From contig JAEWVF010000015.1 of NCBI GenBank assembly GCA_023459215.1, forward strand, positions 1-63,522: a DNA stretch of 63,522 nt, in the 5' to 3' direction. Made by a program: the position numbers and the translations under genes. This DNA is from Chloroflexota bacterium (GTDB lineage Bacteria > Chloroflexota > Anaerolineae > Anaerolineales > Villigracilaceae). The notes under the pieces were generated by a model. It did no database searches and was not told the origin of the DNA. It saw nothing but the letters and a program-made list of their open reading frames with translations. Below, in pieces: positions 1 to 7,335 of the stretch; the first letter of the stretch is position 1, and every line of letters starts with the position of its first letter.

Positions 1-1
1 C

Positions 2-400
2 TTCTTCCCCAGCCCGCTGAAATATATCTTCATCCAGCGGAGCGACAAAACCCGGCAGGCTGTCTCGCTGGCCCGCGCAGAGCAAACCGACCAATGGATG
101 TCGGGCCAGGCCCAGCAAAGGGAACCGGAATACAATTATTTCCAAATCCGAAGCTGCCTGCGGGAAATAAAATTGCAGGAAAAGGGCTGGGAAACCTATT
201 TCATGGAAAGGAACATCCAGCCCTATCGCGTCAATTACGAGCAGTTGGCCGTCAACCCGGAGCCGGTCATCCTGGCGGCGCTGGCTTACCTGGGAATCGA
301 ACCCCCGGCAGGATTTCAAGTGCCGGCGCCAAGGATTCAGAAACAGGCCGACCATCTTTCAGAAGATTGGGTGGCCAGGTTCACTCGTGGTGAGAACTAG
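2..400 (+). CDS. Stf0-like sulfotransferase, C-terminal part (5' end outside window)
   Basis: The reading frame is open from base 2, so the gene starts upstream of the window. The first visible residues, YIFIQRSDKTRQAVSLARA, match the conserved helix of Stf0-type sulfotransferases (trehalose 2-sulfotransferase-like), where Arg/Lys residues contact the sulfuryl donor PAPS. The end (residues about RVNYEQLAVNPEPVILAALA onward) fits the C-terminal helices of the same fold. Expected role: transfer of sulfate from PAPS to a sugar or lipid acceptor in the cytoplasm; the acceptor cannot be told. An internal ATG at 98 would give a 100-residue protein but would cut off the conserved helix. The MFS gene starts 6 bases after the stop, so they may be co-transcribed. 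Confidence 0.75.
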   Translation, partial: FFPSPLKYIFIQRSDKTRQAVSLARAEQTDQWMSGQAQQREPEYNYFQIRSCLREIKLQEKGWETYFMERNIQPYRVNYEQLAVNPEPVILAALAYLGIEPPAGFQVPAPRIQKQADHLSEDWVARFTRGEN

Positions 401-406
401 TCGTCC

Positions 407-1654
407 ATGATAAAAAAACTTCCTGCCTACCAGCTTTACCTGGCGCTATCCTTCCTGACCTCGCTCTTCTTCAGCATGATCTTCGTGGTCATGTCGCTCT
501 ACGAGGCGACCGTGGCCGGGTTGACGGGACTGCAACTGGTGCTGGTCGGCACCACCCTCGAAGTGGTCATCCTGCTTTGCGAAGTGCCGACCGGTATCGT
601 CGCCGACGCCTACTCACGGCGGCTCTCCATCGTTATCGGCTATTTCATCATCGGCGCAGCCTTCATCATCGAAGGTCTGTTCCCCTATTTCGGCGCCATC
701 CTGCTCGCCTCTGGCCTGTGGGGATTGGGCTATACCTTCACCAGCGGCGCGACCCAGGCCTGGCTCTCGGATGAAATCGGCGAGGAAGCCGCCAACCGCG
801 CCTTCCTGAAGGCCAACCAGTTCGACCTGGCCGGAGCCTTCCTCGGCATGTTGATCGCCATCCCGCTCGGCAACCTTGCGGTCGGCCTGCCAATCCTGGC
901 GGGCGGGGCGGCGATTTTGGTTTTTGCCCTGTTCCTGGCCGTCTTCATGCCCGAAACCCGCTTCGCGCCTGCCAAACCCGAAGACCGCAACAACTGGCAG
1001 CACATGGGCGACATTTTCAAGAAAGGCCTGGCCGCCGTCCGCTCGCGGCCCGCCCTGATGGCAGTGCTGGGCGTCGGCTTCATCTACGGCCTGTATTCCG
1101 AAGGCTGGGATCGGCTGTGGGTCAAATACCTGGTCGATACGTTCAGCATTCCGAGCCTGTTCGGGCTGAACGAAGTCGCCTTCCTGGGCAGCCTGCGCGC
1201 GGTCGGGATGCTGCTCTCGATCCTGGTCACCAATCGGGTCGAGAAAAACCTGGATGCCAGCCATGCCCCCTCGATTGCAAAAGGCATGTTCTGGCTGACC
1301 GGCCTGCTGGCCCTGGCCATTTTCACCTTTGCCCTGGCCCCCGTGCTGGCGGTGGCGGTGGCCGCCATCCTGCTGGTCAGCATCACCCGCAACGTGCTCG
1401 GCCCGCTCTACAACGCCTGGGTCAACCAGCGCCTCGATTCGGACACGCGCGCCACAGTCATCTCGATGTCCGGCCAGGTCGACGCCATCGGGCAAATCGC
1501 CTCCGGGCCGCTGGCGGGCGTGGTCAGCCTGTGGAGCGTCCAGGCGGCGATTGCCTTCGCCAGTTTCCTGCTCACGCCTGCGCTGCCGCTCATCCGCCGC
1601 GCCAACCGCCTGCACGGCCTGGCCGAGGCAGAGCAGGCCGAGGCGCGACAGTAA
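407..1654 (+). CDS. MFS transporter, 415 aa
   Basis: A 415-residue protein that is nearly all hydrophobic helices, about 12 membrane spans in two halves. The loop after the second span (GIVADAYSRRLSIVIGY) is the MFS loop 2-3 signature (G-x3-D-x2-[ST]-R-R). An acidic/basic cytoplasmic loop around residues 185-210 separates the halves. It is a secondary transporter of the inner membrane; the substrate is unknown, and multidrug-type exporters are the closest general match. It follows the sulfotransferase by 6 bases. No clear Shine-Dalgarno precedes the ATG at 407, which is chosen because the first span begins at once after MIKKLPAYQ. Confidence 0.85.
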   Translation: MIKKLPAYQLYLALSFLTSLFFSMIFVVMSLYEATVAGLTGLQLVLVGTTLEVVILLCEVPTGIVADAYSRRLSIVIGYFIIGAAFIIEGLFPYFGAILLASGLWGLGYTFTSGATQAWLSDEIGEEAANRAFLKANQFDLAGAFLGMLIAIPLGNLAVGLPILAGGAAILVFALFLAVFMPETRFAPAKPEDRNNWQHMGDIFKKGLAAVRSRPALMAVLGVGFIYGLYSEGWDRLWVKYLVDTFSIPSLFGLNEVAFLGSLRAVGMLLSILVTNRVEKNLDASHAPSIAKGMFWLTGLLALAIFTFALAPVLAVAVAAILLVSITRNVLGPLYNAWVNQRLDSDTRATVISMSGQVDAIGQIASGPLAGVVSLWSVQAAIAFASFLLTPALPLIRRANRLHGLAEAEQAEARQ

Positions 1655-1696
1655 CCATCGATGGTCTCGATACGAATGAATCTTGGCGCAAAGTAG

Positions 1697-1816
1697 AAAA
1701 ACCTTTGTACACGGATTTGACGGATTTCACGGATGAACACGGATAGATTCTGTTTTTAAGCTCTTAAATCCGTGCTTTTTCCGTGCAATCCGCGTAATCC
1801 GTGTACAAAGGTTTTT
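1697..1816. repeat. 120-bp inverted-repeat element with perfect 20-bp ends
   Basis: The ends (1697-1716 and 1797-1816) are perfect inverted copies of AAAAACCTTTGTACACGGAT. The inside holds many short copies of the word CACGGAT/ATCCGTG (for example 1728-1734 and 1738-1744). No coding content is apparent. The structure suits a non-autonomous mobile or folded intergenic element. It fills most of the 267-base gap between the MFS gene and the next gene. Confidence 0.8.
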
Positions 1817-1909
1817 TGCATCGAATGAACTCTAAACCAACCCAAAACAAAGAGTCAGAGTTTTATAATAGCCAACCCGCAAAGCGGGCGCAAATGGGGG
1901 CGGGACTGG

Positions 1910-1915
1910 TAGAAT
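1910..1915 (+). promoter_or_regulatory. -10-like box 6 nt before ATG (leaderless promoter candidate)
   Basis: TAGAAT lies 6 bases before the ATG at 1922, and no Shine-Dalgarno fits in between. With normal -10 to +1 spacing, transcription would begin at or next to the start codon. The same arrangement occurs at 26116 and 51776. Confidence 0.45.
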
Positions 1916-1921
1916 CGCGCC

Positions 1922-2935
1922 ATGAACTTCAAACTGCATACAAATTTTGACATTCCCGCCGAAGCGTGGAACGGTTTGCTTTCCCAGGGCGTCACGCACG
2001 CCCCTTTTTTGCGCCACGAATATCTCAGCACCTGGTGGCAGACGCGCGGCGGCGGCGAATGGCCGCAGGATGCCCAACTTTGCCTGGTCAGCGCCGAGCG
2101 TGACGGCCAGTTGGTTGGCATTGCGCCGCTCTTTTTCGCGCGCGAAACGCTCTGGCTGCTGGGCAGCGTCGAGATTTCGGATTACCTGGATTTGATTGTC
2201 CGGCCCGCAGATTTGGACGCCTTCCTGGGCGAATTGCTGGACTGGCTGCATTCAGCGGAATCCGCTCTACCCTTCGCGTGGACCACGCTCGAGTGGGTGA
2301 ATCTGCCCGAAGGCTCGGCCACGCTCCCCGCCCTGAAAGCGGAATCGGCCAAACGCGGCTGGGACTACGCCGAAACGGTCTACGCCCCCTCGCCCTCCAT
2401 CCCGCTGCCCGGCGATTTTGAGCAATACCTGGCGGGAATCGACAAGAAACAGCGTCACGAGATCCGCCGCAAGATGCGCCGCGCCGAAGAAAGCGGACGC
2501 AACATCCGCTGGTACATCGTGCAGGATGAAGACGCGCTCGATGCCGAGATGGACGGATTCCTGCACCTGATGGCGCAAGACCCCGAGAAAGCGGCCTTCC
2601 TGACCGATGTGATGCGCTCGCAGATGAAAGCCAGCGTGCATGCCGCCTTTCAGGCCGGCTGGCTGCAACTGGTTTTCTTCGAGGTGGACGGCGAGAAGGC
2701 CTGCGGCTACCTGAATTTCGATTACGACAACAAAATCTGGGTTTACAACTCCGGGCTTGACCGGCGCTTTATGGAACTCAGCCCCGGCTGGGTGCTGCTC
2801 GGCTACCTGCTGCAATGGGCCAACGAAAACAAACGGTCCGAATTCGATTTCATGCGCGGCAACGAGGATTACAAATACAAATTCGGCGGGCTGGACCGGC
2901 ACGTGATGCGCGTTAAAATTAGTAAGGCGAGATAA
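1922..2935 (+). CDS. CelD/BcsL-like GNAT acetyltransferase, 337 aa
   Basis: The protein resembles the GNAT 'acetyltransferase involved in cellulose biosynthesis' group (CelD/BcsL, Acetyltransf_6). The N-terminal half is variable (FLRHEYLSTWWQTRGGGEW). The second half carries the typical basic helix (KKQRHEIRRKMRRAEE, near residue 178) and a C-terminal GNAT core (EVDGEKACGYLNFDYDNKIWV, then SPGWVLLGYLLQWA and FDFMRGNEDYKYKFG). The group transfers acyl groups to polysaccharide or peptide precursors, also in FemAB-like roles; the substrate here is unknown. The last codons and the stop overlap a small palindrome (2922-2948). A -10-like box 6 bases before the ATG suggests a leaderless mRNA. Confidence 0.75.
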   Translation: MNFKLHTNFDIPAEAWNGLLSQGVTHAPFLRHEYLSTWWQTRGGGEWPQDAQLCLVSAERDGQLVGIAPLFFARETLWLLGSVEISDYLDLIVRPADLDAFLGELLDWLHSAESALPFAWTTLEWVNLPEGSATLPALKAESAKRGWDYAETVYAPSPSIPLPGDFEQYLAGIDKKQRHEIRRKMRRAEESGRNIRWYIVQDEDALDAEMDGFLHLMAQDPEKAAFLTDVMRSQMKASVHAAFQAGWLQLVFFEVDGEKACGYLNFDYDNKIWVYNSGLDRRFMELSPGWVLLGYLLQWANENKRSEFDFMRGNEDYKYKFGGLDRHVMRVKISKAR

Positions 2936-2948
2936 TATCTCGCCCTAC
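2922..2948. repeat. Short palindrome overlapping the end of the acetyltransferase gene
   Basis: GTAAGGCGAGAT (2922-2933) faces ATCTCGCCCTAC (2937-2948), 12-bp arms with one mismatch and a 3-base loop. The last coding triplets (Lys-Ala-Arg-stop) lie inside it. It has the GTAGGG...CCCTAC end pattern seen in the elements at 3849 and 4164. Confidence 0.65.
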
Positions 2949-2968
2949 ACCAAACGGAGGAACAAACG

Positions 2969-3844
2969 ATGCGAGATTTGACCAATGAACTTGTCGAATT
3001 CATCCGCCGCACCTCCACCGACCTGCCCAAAGACGTGGAGGAACGCCTGAAGGCTGCGGTGGAGAAAGAAGCCCCCGGTTCGGCGGCGCGCGGCGCGCTG
3101 GAAACCATCCTGAAAAACATCGAACTATCGCGGGCAAAATCGACCCCGATCTGCCAGGATACCGGCACGCCGATTTTCTATGTCCACTACCCCGAAGGCT
3201 GGAGCACGCGCAAGCTGCGCCAGATGATTCGAGACGCGATGGAAATTGCCACCAAAAAGTCGTACATGCGTCCGAACGCGGTCGATGCGATTTACGATAA
3301 AAACAGCGGCAACAACCTGGGCGGCGACGATTTCCCCTATATCCATTTTGAAGAAGTGGACGCCGACCAGCCGCTGACGGTGGAACTGATGCTCAAGGGC
3401 GGCGGCTGTGAGAACGTCGGGCGGCAGTATTCGCTGCCGGCCAATGAACTCGGCGCGGGCCGCGACCTGGCCGGGGTGCGCAAGGTGGCCCTGGACGCCG
3501 TCCAAAAAGCCCAGGGACAGGGCTGCGCGCCCGGTATTTTGGGGATCGCCATCGGCGGAGACCGCGGCTCCTCGTATGCCAAGTCGAAGGAAGTGCTGTT
3601 CGGTAAAATCGGCGAACGCAACGCCGACCCGGAACTGGCCGCGCTCGAAGAGCGCCTGACCGACGAATCGAACCAGATGGGTATCGGCCCGATGGGCTTC
3701 GGCGGCCAGACGACCGTGATCGACACCAAGATCACCGGCCTGCATCGCCTGCCGGCCAGCTACTTTGTCTCGGTCTCGTACATGTGCTGGGCCTACCGCC
3801 GCCGCAAGATGACGGTGCTGGGCGATGAGGTTGTTTACGATTAA
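2969..3844 (+). CDS. Class I (Fe-S) fumarate hydratase, alpha subunit
   Basis: This 291-residue protein is the N-terminal-domain subunit of the two-subunit class I fumarase/L(+)-tartrate dehydratase family. The cluster-binding cysteines are visible in CQDTGTPIFYV, in GGCENVGRQYSLP and in GQGCAPGILGIAIGGDRG; these three Cys hold the [4Fe-4S] cluster that activates water in fumarate to malate conversion. The start follows GGAGG with good spacing (2956-2960). The beta subunit follows after an 84-base gap that holds a palindrome. The context (Sdh operon and lipoyl synthase in the same window) favours fumarase in the TCA cycle over tartrate dehydratase. Confidence 0.92.
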   Translation: MRDLTNELVEFIRRTSTDLPKDVEERLKAAVEKEAPGSAARGALETILKNIELSRAKSTPICQDTGTPIFYVHYPEGWSTRKLRQMIRDAMEIATKKSYMRPNAVDAIYDKNSGNNLGGDDFPYIHFEEVDADQPLTVELMLKGGGCENVGRQYSLPANELGAGRDLAGVRKVALDAVQKAQGQGCAPGILGIAIGGDRGSSYAKSKEVLFGKIGERNADPELAALEERLTDESNQMGIGPMGFGGQTTVIDTKITGLHRLPASYFVSVSYMCWAYRRRKMTVLGDEVVYD

Positions 3845-3848
3845 ACCG

Positions 3849-3907
3849 GTAGGGGCACGGCGGAATTTTCAAGGATAAACCCCATTAATCCTCCGCCGTG
3901 CCCCTAC
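3849..3907. repeat. Palindromic element between the two fumarase genes
   Basis: GTAGGGGCACGGCGGA (3849-3864) and TCCGCCGTGCCCCTAC (3892-3907) are perfect 16-bp inverted copies with a 27-base centre. The end sequence resembles that of the insertion inside the beta-subunit gene (4164-4217). It may act as a stem-loop in the polycistronic mRNA. Confidence 0.8.
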
Positions 3908-3928
3908 AGAACGTACGGGAGAAAAACC

Positions 3929-4603
3929 ATGCGCGAAATCAATTTACCCGTCAGCGATGAAGTCATCCGCGAACTGCGCGTCGGCGAACCGGTGCTGCTG
4001 ACCGGGGTGATGGTCACCGGGCGCGATGCGGCCCACAAATGGCTAATGGAAACCTTCATCAAGAAAACCAAAGAACCCAAAGGCGACGATTTACAGGTTT
4101 ACGAAGAGCTTAAACGCCTGCTGAACGGCTCGGTCATCTACCACTGCGGACCGGTGGTGAGTAGGGTCACGGCTGACCCATCCGGCGCAGCGGGTCAGGA
4201 CGGTTCTGCCGTGACCCCACCAGGCGAGTACAAATTCCTGGCCGCCGGGCCGACCACCTCCATCCGCGAGGAACCGTACCAGGCCGATGTGATGAAGCAT
4301 TTCAACGTCAAAGGGGTGATCGGCAAGGGCGGGATGGGCGCGAAAACGCTCAAAGGCTGCCAGGAGACGCCCGGCGTGTACTTCCACGCCATCGGCGGAG
4401 CGGCTTCGTTCATCGCCCAGTCGGTCAAGAAGGTGTTGGCGGTCCACAAACTGGATTTCGGCACACCCGAAGCCATGTGGGTGATCGAGGTCGAGAAATT
4501 CCCGGCAGTGGTGACGATGGACTCACACGGCGGCAGCCAGCACGCGGTCATCGATGACTCGTCCAAAAAAGTGCTGGACGAGCTGCTGGCCAAACCGTAT
4601 TAG
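3929..4603 (+). CDS. Class I fumarate hydratase, beta subunit, with in-frame insertion
   Basis: The 224-residue partner of the alpha subunit matches the C-terminal domain of class I fumarases: GEPVLLTGVMVTGRDAAHKW near the start, AAGPTTSIRE, GKGGMGAKT, and the end VVTMDSHGGSQH. It binds substrate at the subunit interface. Family members are usually nearer 180-205 residues. The excess is a low-complexity stretch of about 20 residues (from about residue 78) between the strand YHCGPVV and the next strand EYKFLAAGP. That stretch is encoded by a DNA palindrome (4164-4217), so it looks like a repeat that inserted in frame. Ribosome site: GGGAGAAAAACC before the ATG. Confidence 0.9.
   Translation: MREINLPVSDEVIRELRVGEPVLLTGVMVTGRDAAHKWLMETFIKKTKEPKGDDLQVYEELKRLLNGSVIYHCGPVVSRVTADPSGAAGQDGSAVTPPGEYKFLAAGPTTSIREEPYQADVMKHFNVKGVIGKGGMGAKTLKGCQETPGVYFHAIGGAASFIAQSVKKVLAVHKLDFGTPEAMWVIEVEKFPAVVTMDSHGGSQHAVIDDSSKKVLDELLAKPY
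4164..4217. repeat. Palindromic insertion inside the fumarase beta gene
   Basis: GGGTCACGGC (4164-4173) pairs with GCCGTGACCC (4208-4217), and TGACCC (4174-4179) pairs with GGGTCA (4192-4197) inside it, giving a long interrupted hairpin. The reading frame stays open through it. The end pattern is like that of the intergenic palindrome at 3849-3907. Confidence 0.75.
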
Positions 4604-4627
4604 CGAATAAACAACAACAGATAAACA

Positions 4628-4663
4628 CAGCACCCCGGCGCTCGAAGGAGTTTCGGGGTGCTG
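4628..4663 (+). terminator. Terminator-like hairpin after the fumarase genes
   Basis: CAGCACCCCG (4628-4637) and CGGGGTGCTG (4654-4663) form a 10-bp stem 24 bases after the stop codon. Only a short T-rich tail (TTGTT) follows. Confidence 0.6.
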
Positions 4664-4775
4664 TTGTTCACAGTAACATTTATCTCTACCTGGCATCTTT
4701 TCCCAGACGCGAGGCCTTTTTCATTCACTTTTTCGTTCATCCCTTGACGTGGCTATTAATCGGTGGGCGGCATTT

Positions 4776-5378
4776 TTATACGACTTTGTCATTCGAATTG
4801 TTTTCTTTGGTTATTTTATCAAGACATACTCCTAGTACTAATCCAAAAAGGCTGTATGCGATTACCCAAAGACCATTAGGTACAAGTTGAGCTGTTAGAA
4901 AAGAATAACCTGCAATATTATTTACTATGCTGATACTCAGTATCAAGCCCCATACTAAAGGGTAAATGCCTATAAAAGCATAGCCTAATGAATTTCCAAC
5001 AATCCATAAATAGGCTCTTGAGTGGGTTTTTCTCAATATAAACCATAGCGGAATCGCACCTATTGCGCCAGCAAAAAGCTTGTCAAAAAAATATACCGGC
5101 GACGATTCTGCGAAAACAAATCCACGAATTACCCAAAAAGAAATTGCATACAGTAAACTGCCTAAAAAACCTATGAGTAGCCAGTTTTTTACTCTTAATT
5201 TATTCTCAAATGCCAACCAAAACAACAATATGAACTGAAAATGCTCCATGAAAACCAAGATTGTTACCCAAATTGGCACATTGATGCTCACGTTTCCTAA
5301 ATCATTATATCGGTATGAGCTAATAGTTGTTCCTATAGCGCCGATTAAAGCTGCTTTGGCGTAGAACTTATTGTCCAT
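4776..5378 (-). CDS. Hypothetical multi-span membrane protein, AT-rich
   Basis: A protein of 200 residues with about six hydrophobic spans (for example AALIGAIGTTISSY, ILVFMEHFQFILLFWLAF, LLIGFLGSLLYAISFWVI, and GLWVIAYSLFGLVLGVCL near the end). The start MDNKFYAK is chosen because AGAGAAG lies just upstream on the minus strand; a start 51 bases further up would add a polar extension without a ribosome site. I do not recognise the family. The gene is much richer in A/T than the fumarase genes next to it, which suggests recent acquisition. The tail is charged and Asn-rich (KITKENNSNDK). Confidence 0.6.
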   Translation of the reverse strand: MDNKFYAKAALIGAIGTTISSYRYNDLGNVSINVPIWVTILVFMEHFQFILLFWLAFENKLRVKNWLLIGFLGSLLYAISFWVIRGFVFAESSPVYFFDKLFAGAIGAIPLWFILRKTHSRAYLWIVGNSLGYAFIGIYPLVWGLILSISIVNNIAGYSFLTAQLVPNGLWVIAYSLFGLVLGVCLDKITKENNSNDKVV

Positions 5379-5430
5379 GCACACTTCTCTATGCTTTTCT
5401 CTACACATTACTCTGGCGGAGCGGCCCAAC

Positions 5431-5610
5431 GAGACTGTCGAAAAAACCTATGGGCGAAAAATCTTCGCAAAAATTTTCCACCGGACACTCAAAATGGGAG
5501 AAAAAGTCATGAAAGCAATATCTTGGCGCAAAAACAGGATGCTTGTTGATGAATTTGTCCCACTTTCATCAAGTGCTCTGTTTTTGAAAAAGGGCTTTTT
5601 CGACAGTTTC
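5431..5610. mobile_element. 180-bp inverted-repeat (MITE or IS remnant) element
   Basis: GAGACTGTCGAAAAAACC (5431-5448) faces, in inverted form, GGGCTTTTTCGACAGTTTC (5592-5610); 16 of about 18 end positions match. The ends resemble the terminal repeats of insertion sequences that begin with GACTGTCGAAAAA. The inside has a short open frame (MKAISWRKNRMLVDEFVPLS) but no recognisable transposase domain, so this is a non-autonomous or decayed element. Confidence 0.6.
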
Positions 5611-5972
5611 AACGACAAGTTTTACCAGCGCAGAACGGATTTGGTAAAAAACTAAAAAGCAATTCCACGTTCAGAACCATGTTCATCAAATATACTCATA
5701 TTCTACTCTCAAGAAATGTACTTGGTGTTTGTTTGCGCCCAAGAAGGTATTTCATCTTTGATCTTAATGAGCCTTAGGTTTTCTGTTTTTGTCGCTACCA
5801 TTGCTCAGTATCTTCATAACCATCAATAAAATACTGTGCGTTCCTAAAACGTATCCTAACAAGAAAATCGCAAAGGTATCCATATTCCACTACTCCTTAA
5901 CTTTGACGGATGAGATTATGCTTCTCATTTCTAGGAATAGGATAACCGAATTGCTTTTTAACGCGGGGACTC
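5611..5972. other. AT-rich stretch without a recognisable gene
   Basis: 362 bases between the inverted-repeat element and the next gene. Only short open frames without convincing starts or codon use are present. I see no RNA gene, repeat pair or promoter I can support. Confidence 0.5.
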
Positions 5973-6488
5973 TTAGGGGACAGATTTTGATTTCTTCATT
6001 TCATTTCTGACGCGCTGAGTAGCTTTCTTAATCCGTTCGTATTCATTAATGTCGCCAAAATGTTTTACCGCTATATCTTTTAATGACCACCGTGGGTATT
6101 TCTTCTGTACATTCCAAACTTCAAGTGCCAAATCTATCGTTGCCTGATCGGTTGTTCGTGTGCTATCTGGCGGATTATTAAGAGTCTCTTGAAGCCTTTC
6201 CAATTGAACCAACATATAAGCATCTCGCTGCCCAATTGCTTGCCTTTTGGCTTCATCAAAATATTTTTGCAAATTTTTTCTATTTCGTGTGGCAATTTCC
6301 AAGCCGTTATAAAGTCGTTGCAACTCGGTTTCCTCCGAAATGGAAAGAGCACGAATAATTAAATCTCGCTCATCGATTTTTTCGATTTCAACCCTTTTAA
6401 TCAATCGATTCAACATCTCATGATAGGGCAAATGATCGCCCGGTTTATTTCGCAAGAAGGCTTTTAATTGCTTTAAGATTTCTGTCAT
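5973..6488 (-). CDS. Hypothetical protein, 171 aa
   Basis: An AT-rich gene for a charged, mainly helical soluble protein. The N-terminal third (LRNKPGDHLPYHEMLNRLIKR) and the middle (ELQRLYNGLEIATRNRKNLQ) look like amphipathic helices. The C-terminal third (LEVWNVQKKYPRWSLKDIAV, then KHFGDINEYERIKKATQRVR) resembles a small helical, possibly DNA-binding, module, where 'WSLKDIAVKHFG' is the kind of phrase seen in helix-turn-helix proteins; that is only an impression. I do not recognise the family. No clear ribosome site precedes the ATG. The base use is like that of the membrane-protein gene at 4776, in the same accessory stretch. Confidence 0.55.
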   Translation of the reverse strand: MTEILKQLKAFLRNKPGDHLPYHEMLNRLIKRVEIEKIDERDLIIRALSISEETELQRLYNGLEIATRNRKNLQKYFDEAKRQAIGQRDAYMLVQLERLQETLNNPPDSTRTTDQATIDLALEVWNVQKKYPRWSLKDIAVKHFGDINEYERIKKATQRVRNEMKKSKSVP

Positions 6489-6607
6489 ATTGAAAACTTA
6501 GATTAGCTAGTTATTTACCTATTAATTGGCATTTTACCCATCCAGGCGGATTGTATCCATCTGCCCTACTATAGCAAAAACCCGCCGCAGCGGTCAACGG
6601 TCATTTG

Positions 6608-6676
6608 TCACTTTTCGTGAAAGACCAGCTCGTGGCCGGGCATCTCATCCTGCGGGTTGCAGGCAAAACGGACTCC
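6608..6676 (-). pseudogene. Remnant of a NUDIX hydrolase gene (3' end only)
   Basis: Read on the minus strand, this piece encodes GVRFACNPQDEMPGHELVFH followed by two codons and a stop. That is clearly related to the end of the intact NUDIX gene at 8055-8519 (ARFAYSPQDEMLGHEVVFHG). The noncoding bases just after the stop are also shared (6569-6607 versus 8016-8054). The NUDIX box and the rest of the gene are absent, so this is a truncated duplicate. An in-frame ATG at 6713-6715 would give a 35-residue peptide of no obvious function. Confidence 0.7.
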
Positions 6677-6725
6677 AAAGGCAGTTCCTGCCAAGCCCCC
6701 GCATCCGCCAATCATTATTATTGCA

Positions 6726-7187
6726 TCAGGTCGCTTGCTGCCGTTCCCACAACTGCCGCATGATTTGAAGATGGCCAAGATGAAGCGCGGTATGTTTTAA
6801 GGCATGACACAACGCCCATCCCACGGTCACTTCGCGCCCGTTTCGGGGAGAGATTCGTTTCTCGTCCAATTCCTGCAGGGCAAAAGTCCCCAGCGTTTTT
6901 TCAATATAATGCTCGATTTCGCTTAATTTTTGAAACAATTCCTTTTCCGATAAGCCTTGAATCATAAATTCTGATTCCCTATCCCGGTCAGACGGCTCAC
7001 CGGCAACGACATCACCGATCCAATACCGTTCCGCGCCAATCAAATGAACAACTAAAACATTGATCGAGTTCAAATCAGCGCCAGGAGTCCAGTCCAGCGC
7101 GTTTTGCGGAAGTCCGCTGACCGCATTGCGGATTTCGTCATGAAATTCCTGCAAGTTTTTCAAATAATTTGCAAAAAATGGTTGCAT
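6726..7187 (-). CDS. DinB-like (DUF664/DinB_2) protein, 153 aa
   Basis: Starting at MQPFFANYLKNLQEFHDEIR, this is a four-helix-bundle protein of the DinB/YfiT-like metalloenzyme superfamily. The likely metal-binding histidines are in VHLIGAERYWIGDV (first helix pair) and in the late HALKHTALHLGHLQIMRQLW, a typical H-x3-H signature; 'WTPGADLNSINVLVVHL' is the usual link region. Many family members act as thiol-dependent transferases or are damage-inducible; the substrate here is unknown. The start at 7187 is chosen over a far upstream one because the family begins with this helix. It is transcribed in the same direction as brnTA but after a 148-base gap. Confidence 0.8.
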   Translation of the reverse strand: MQPFFANYLKNLQEFHDEIRNAVSGLPQNALDWTPGADLNSINVLVVHLIGAERYWIGDVVAGEPSDRDRESEFMIQGLSEKELFQKLSEIEHYIEKTLGTFALQELDEKRISPRNGREVTVGWALCHALKHTALHLGHLQIMRQLWERQQAT

Positions 7188-7335
7188 GATGATGTCTCCA
7201 TAACCTCCCGGCAAGCGCGGGGGTTGGCGGAAAAAGCCGTCAGTCGCCGCATCCACCGTTGAGGCCGCTAACCTGAAAGTGCGGGCACTTGTCTGCGCAA
7301 ATGATGTTGGGCGCACCCCGGCCAACCAATGCTTT

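Noticed and set aside
5371..5655. 94-codon plus-strand frame
   Set aside because: It runs through the inverted-repeat element and overlaps the start of the membrane-protein gene; likely a chance frame or element debris.
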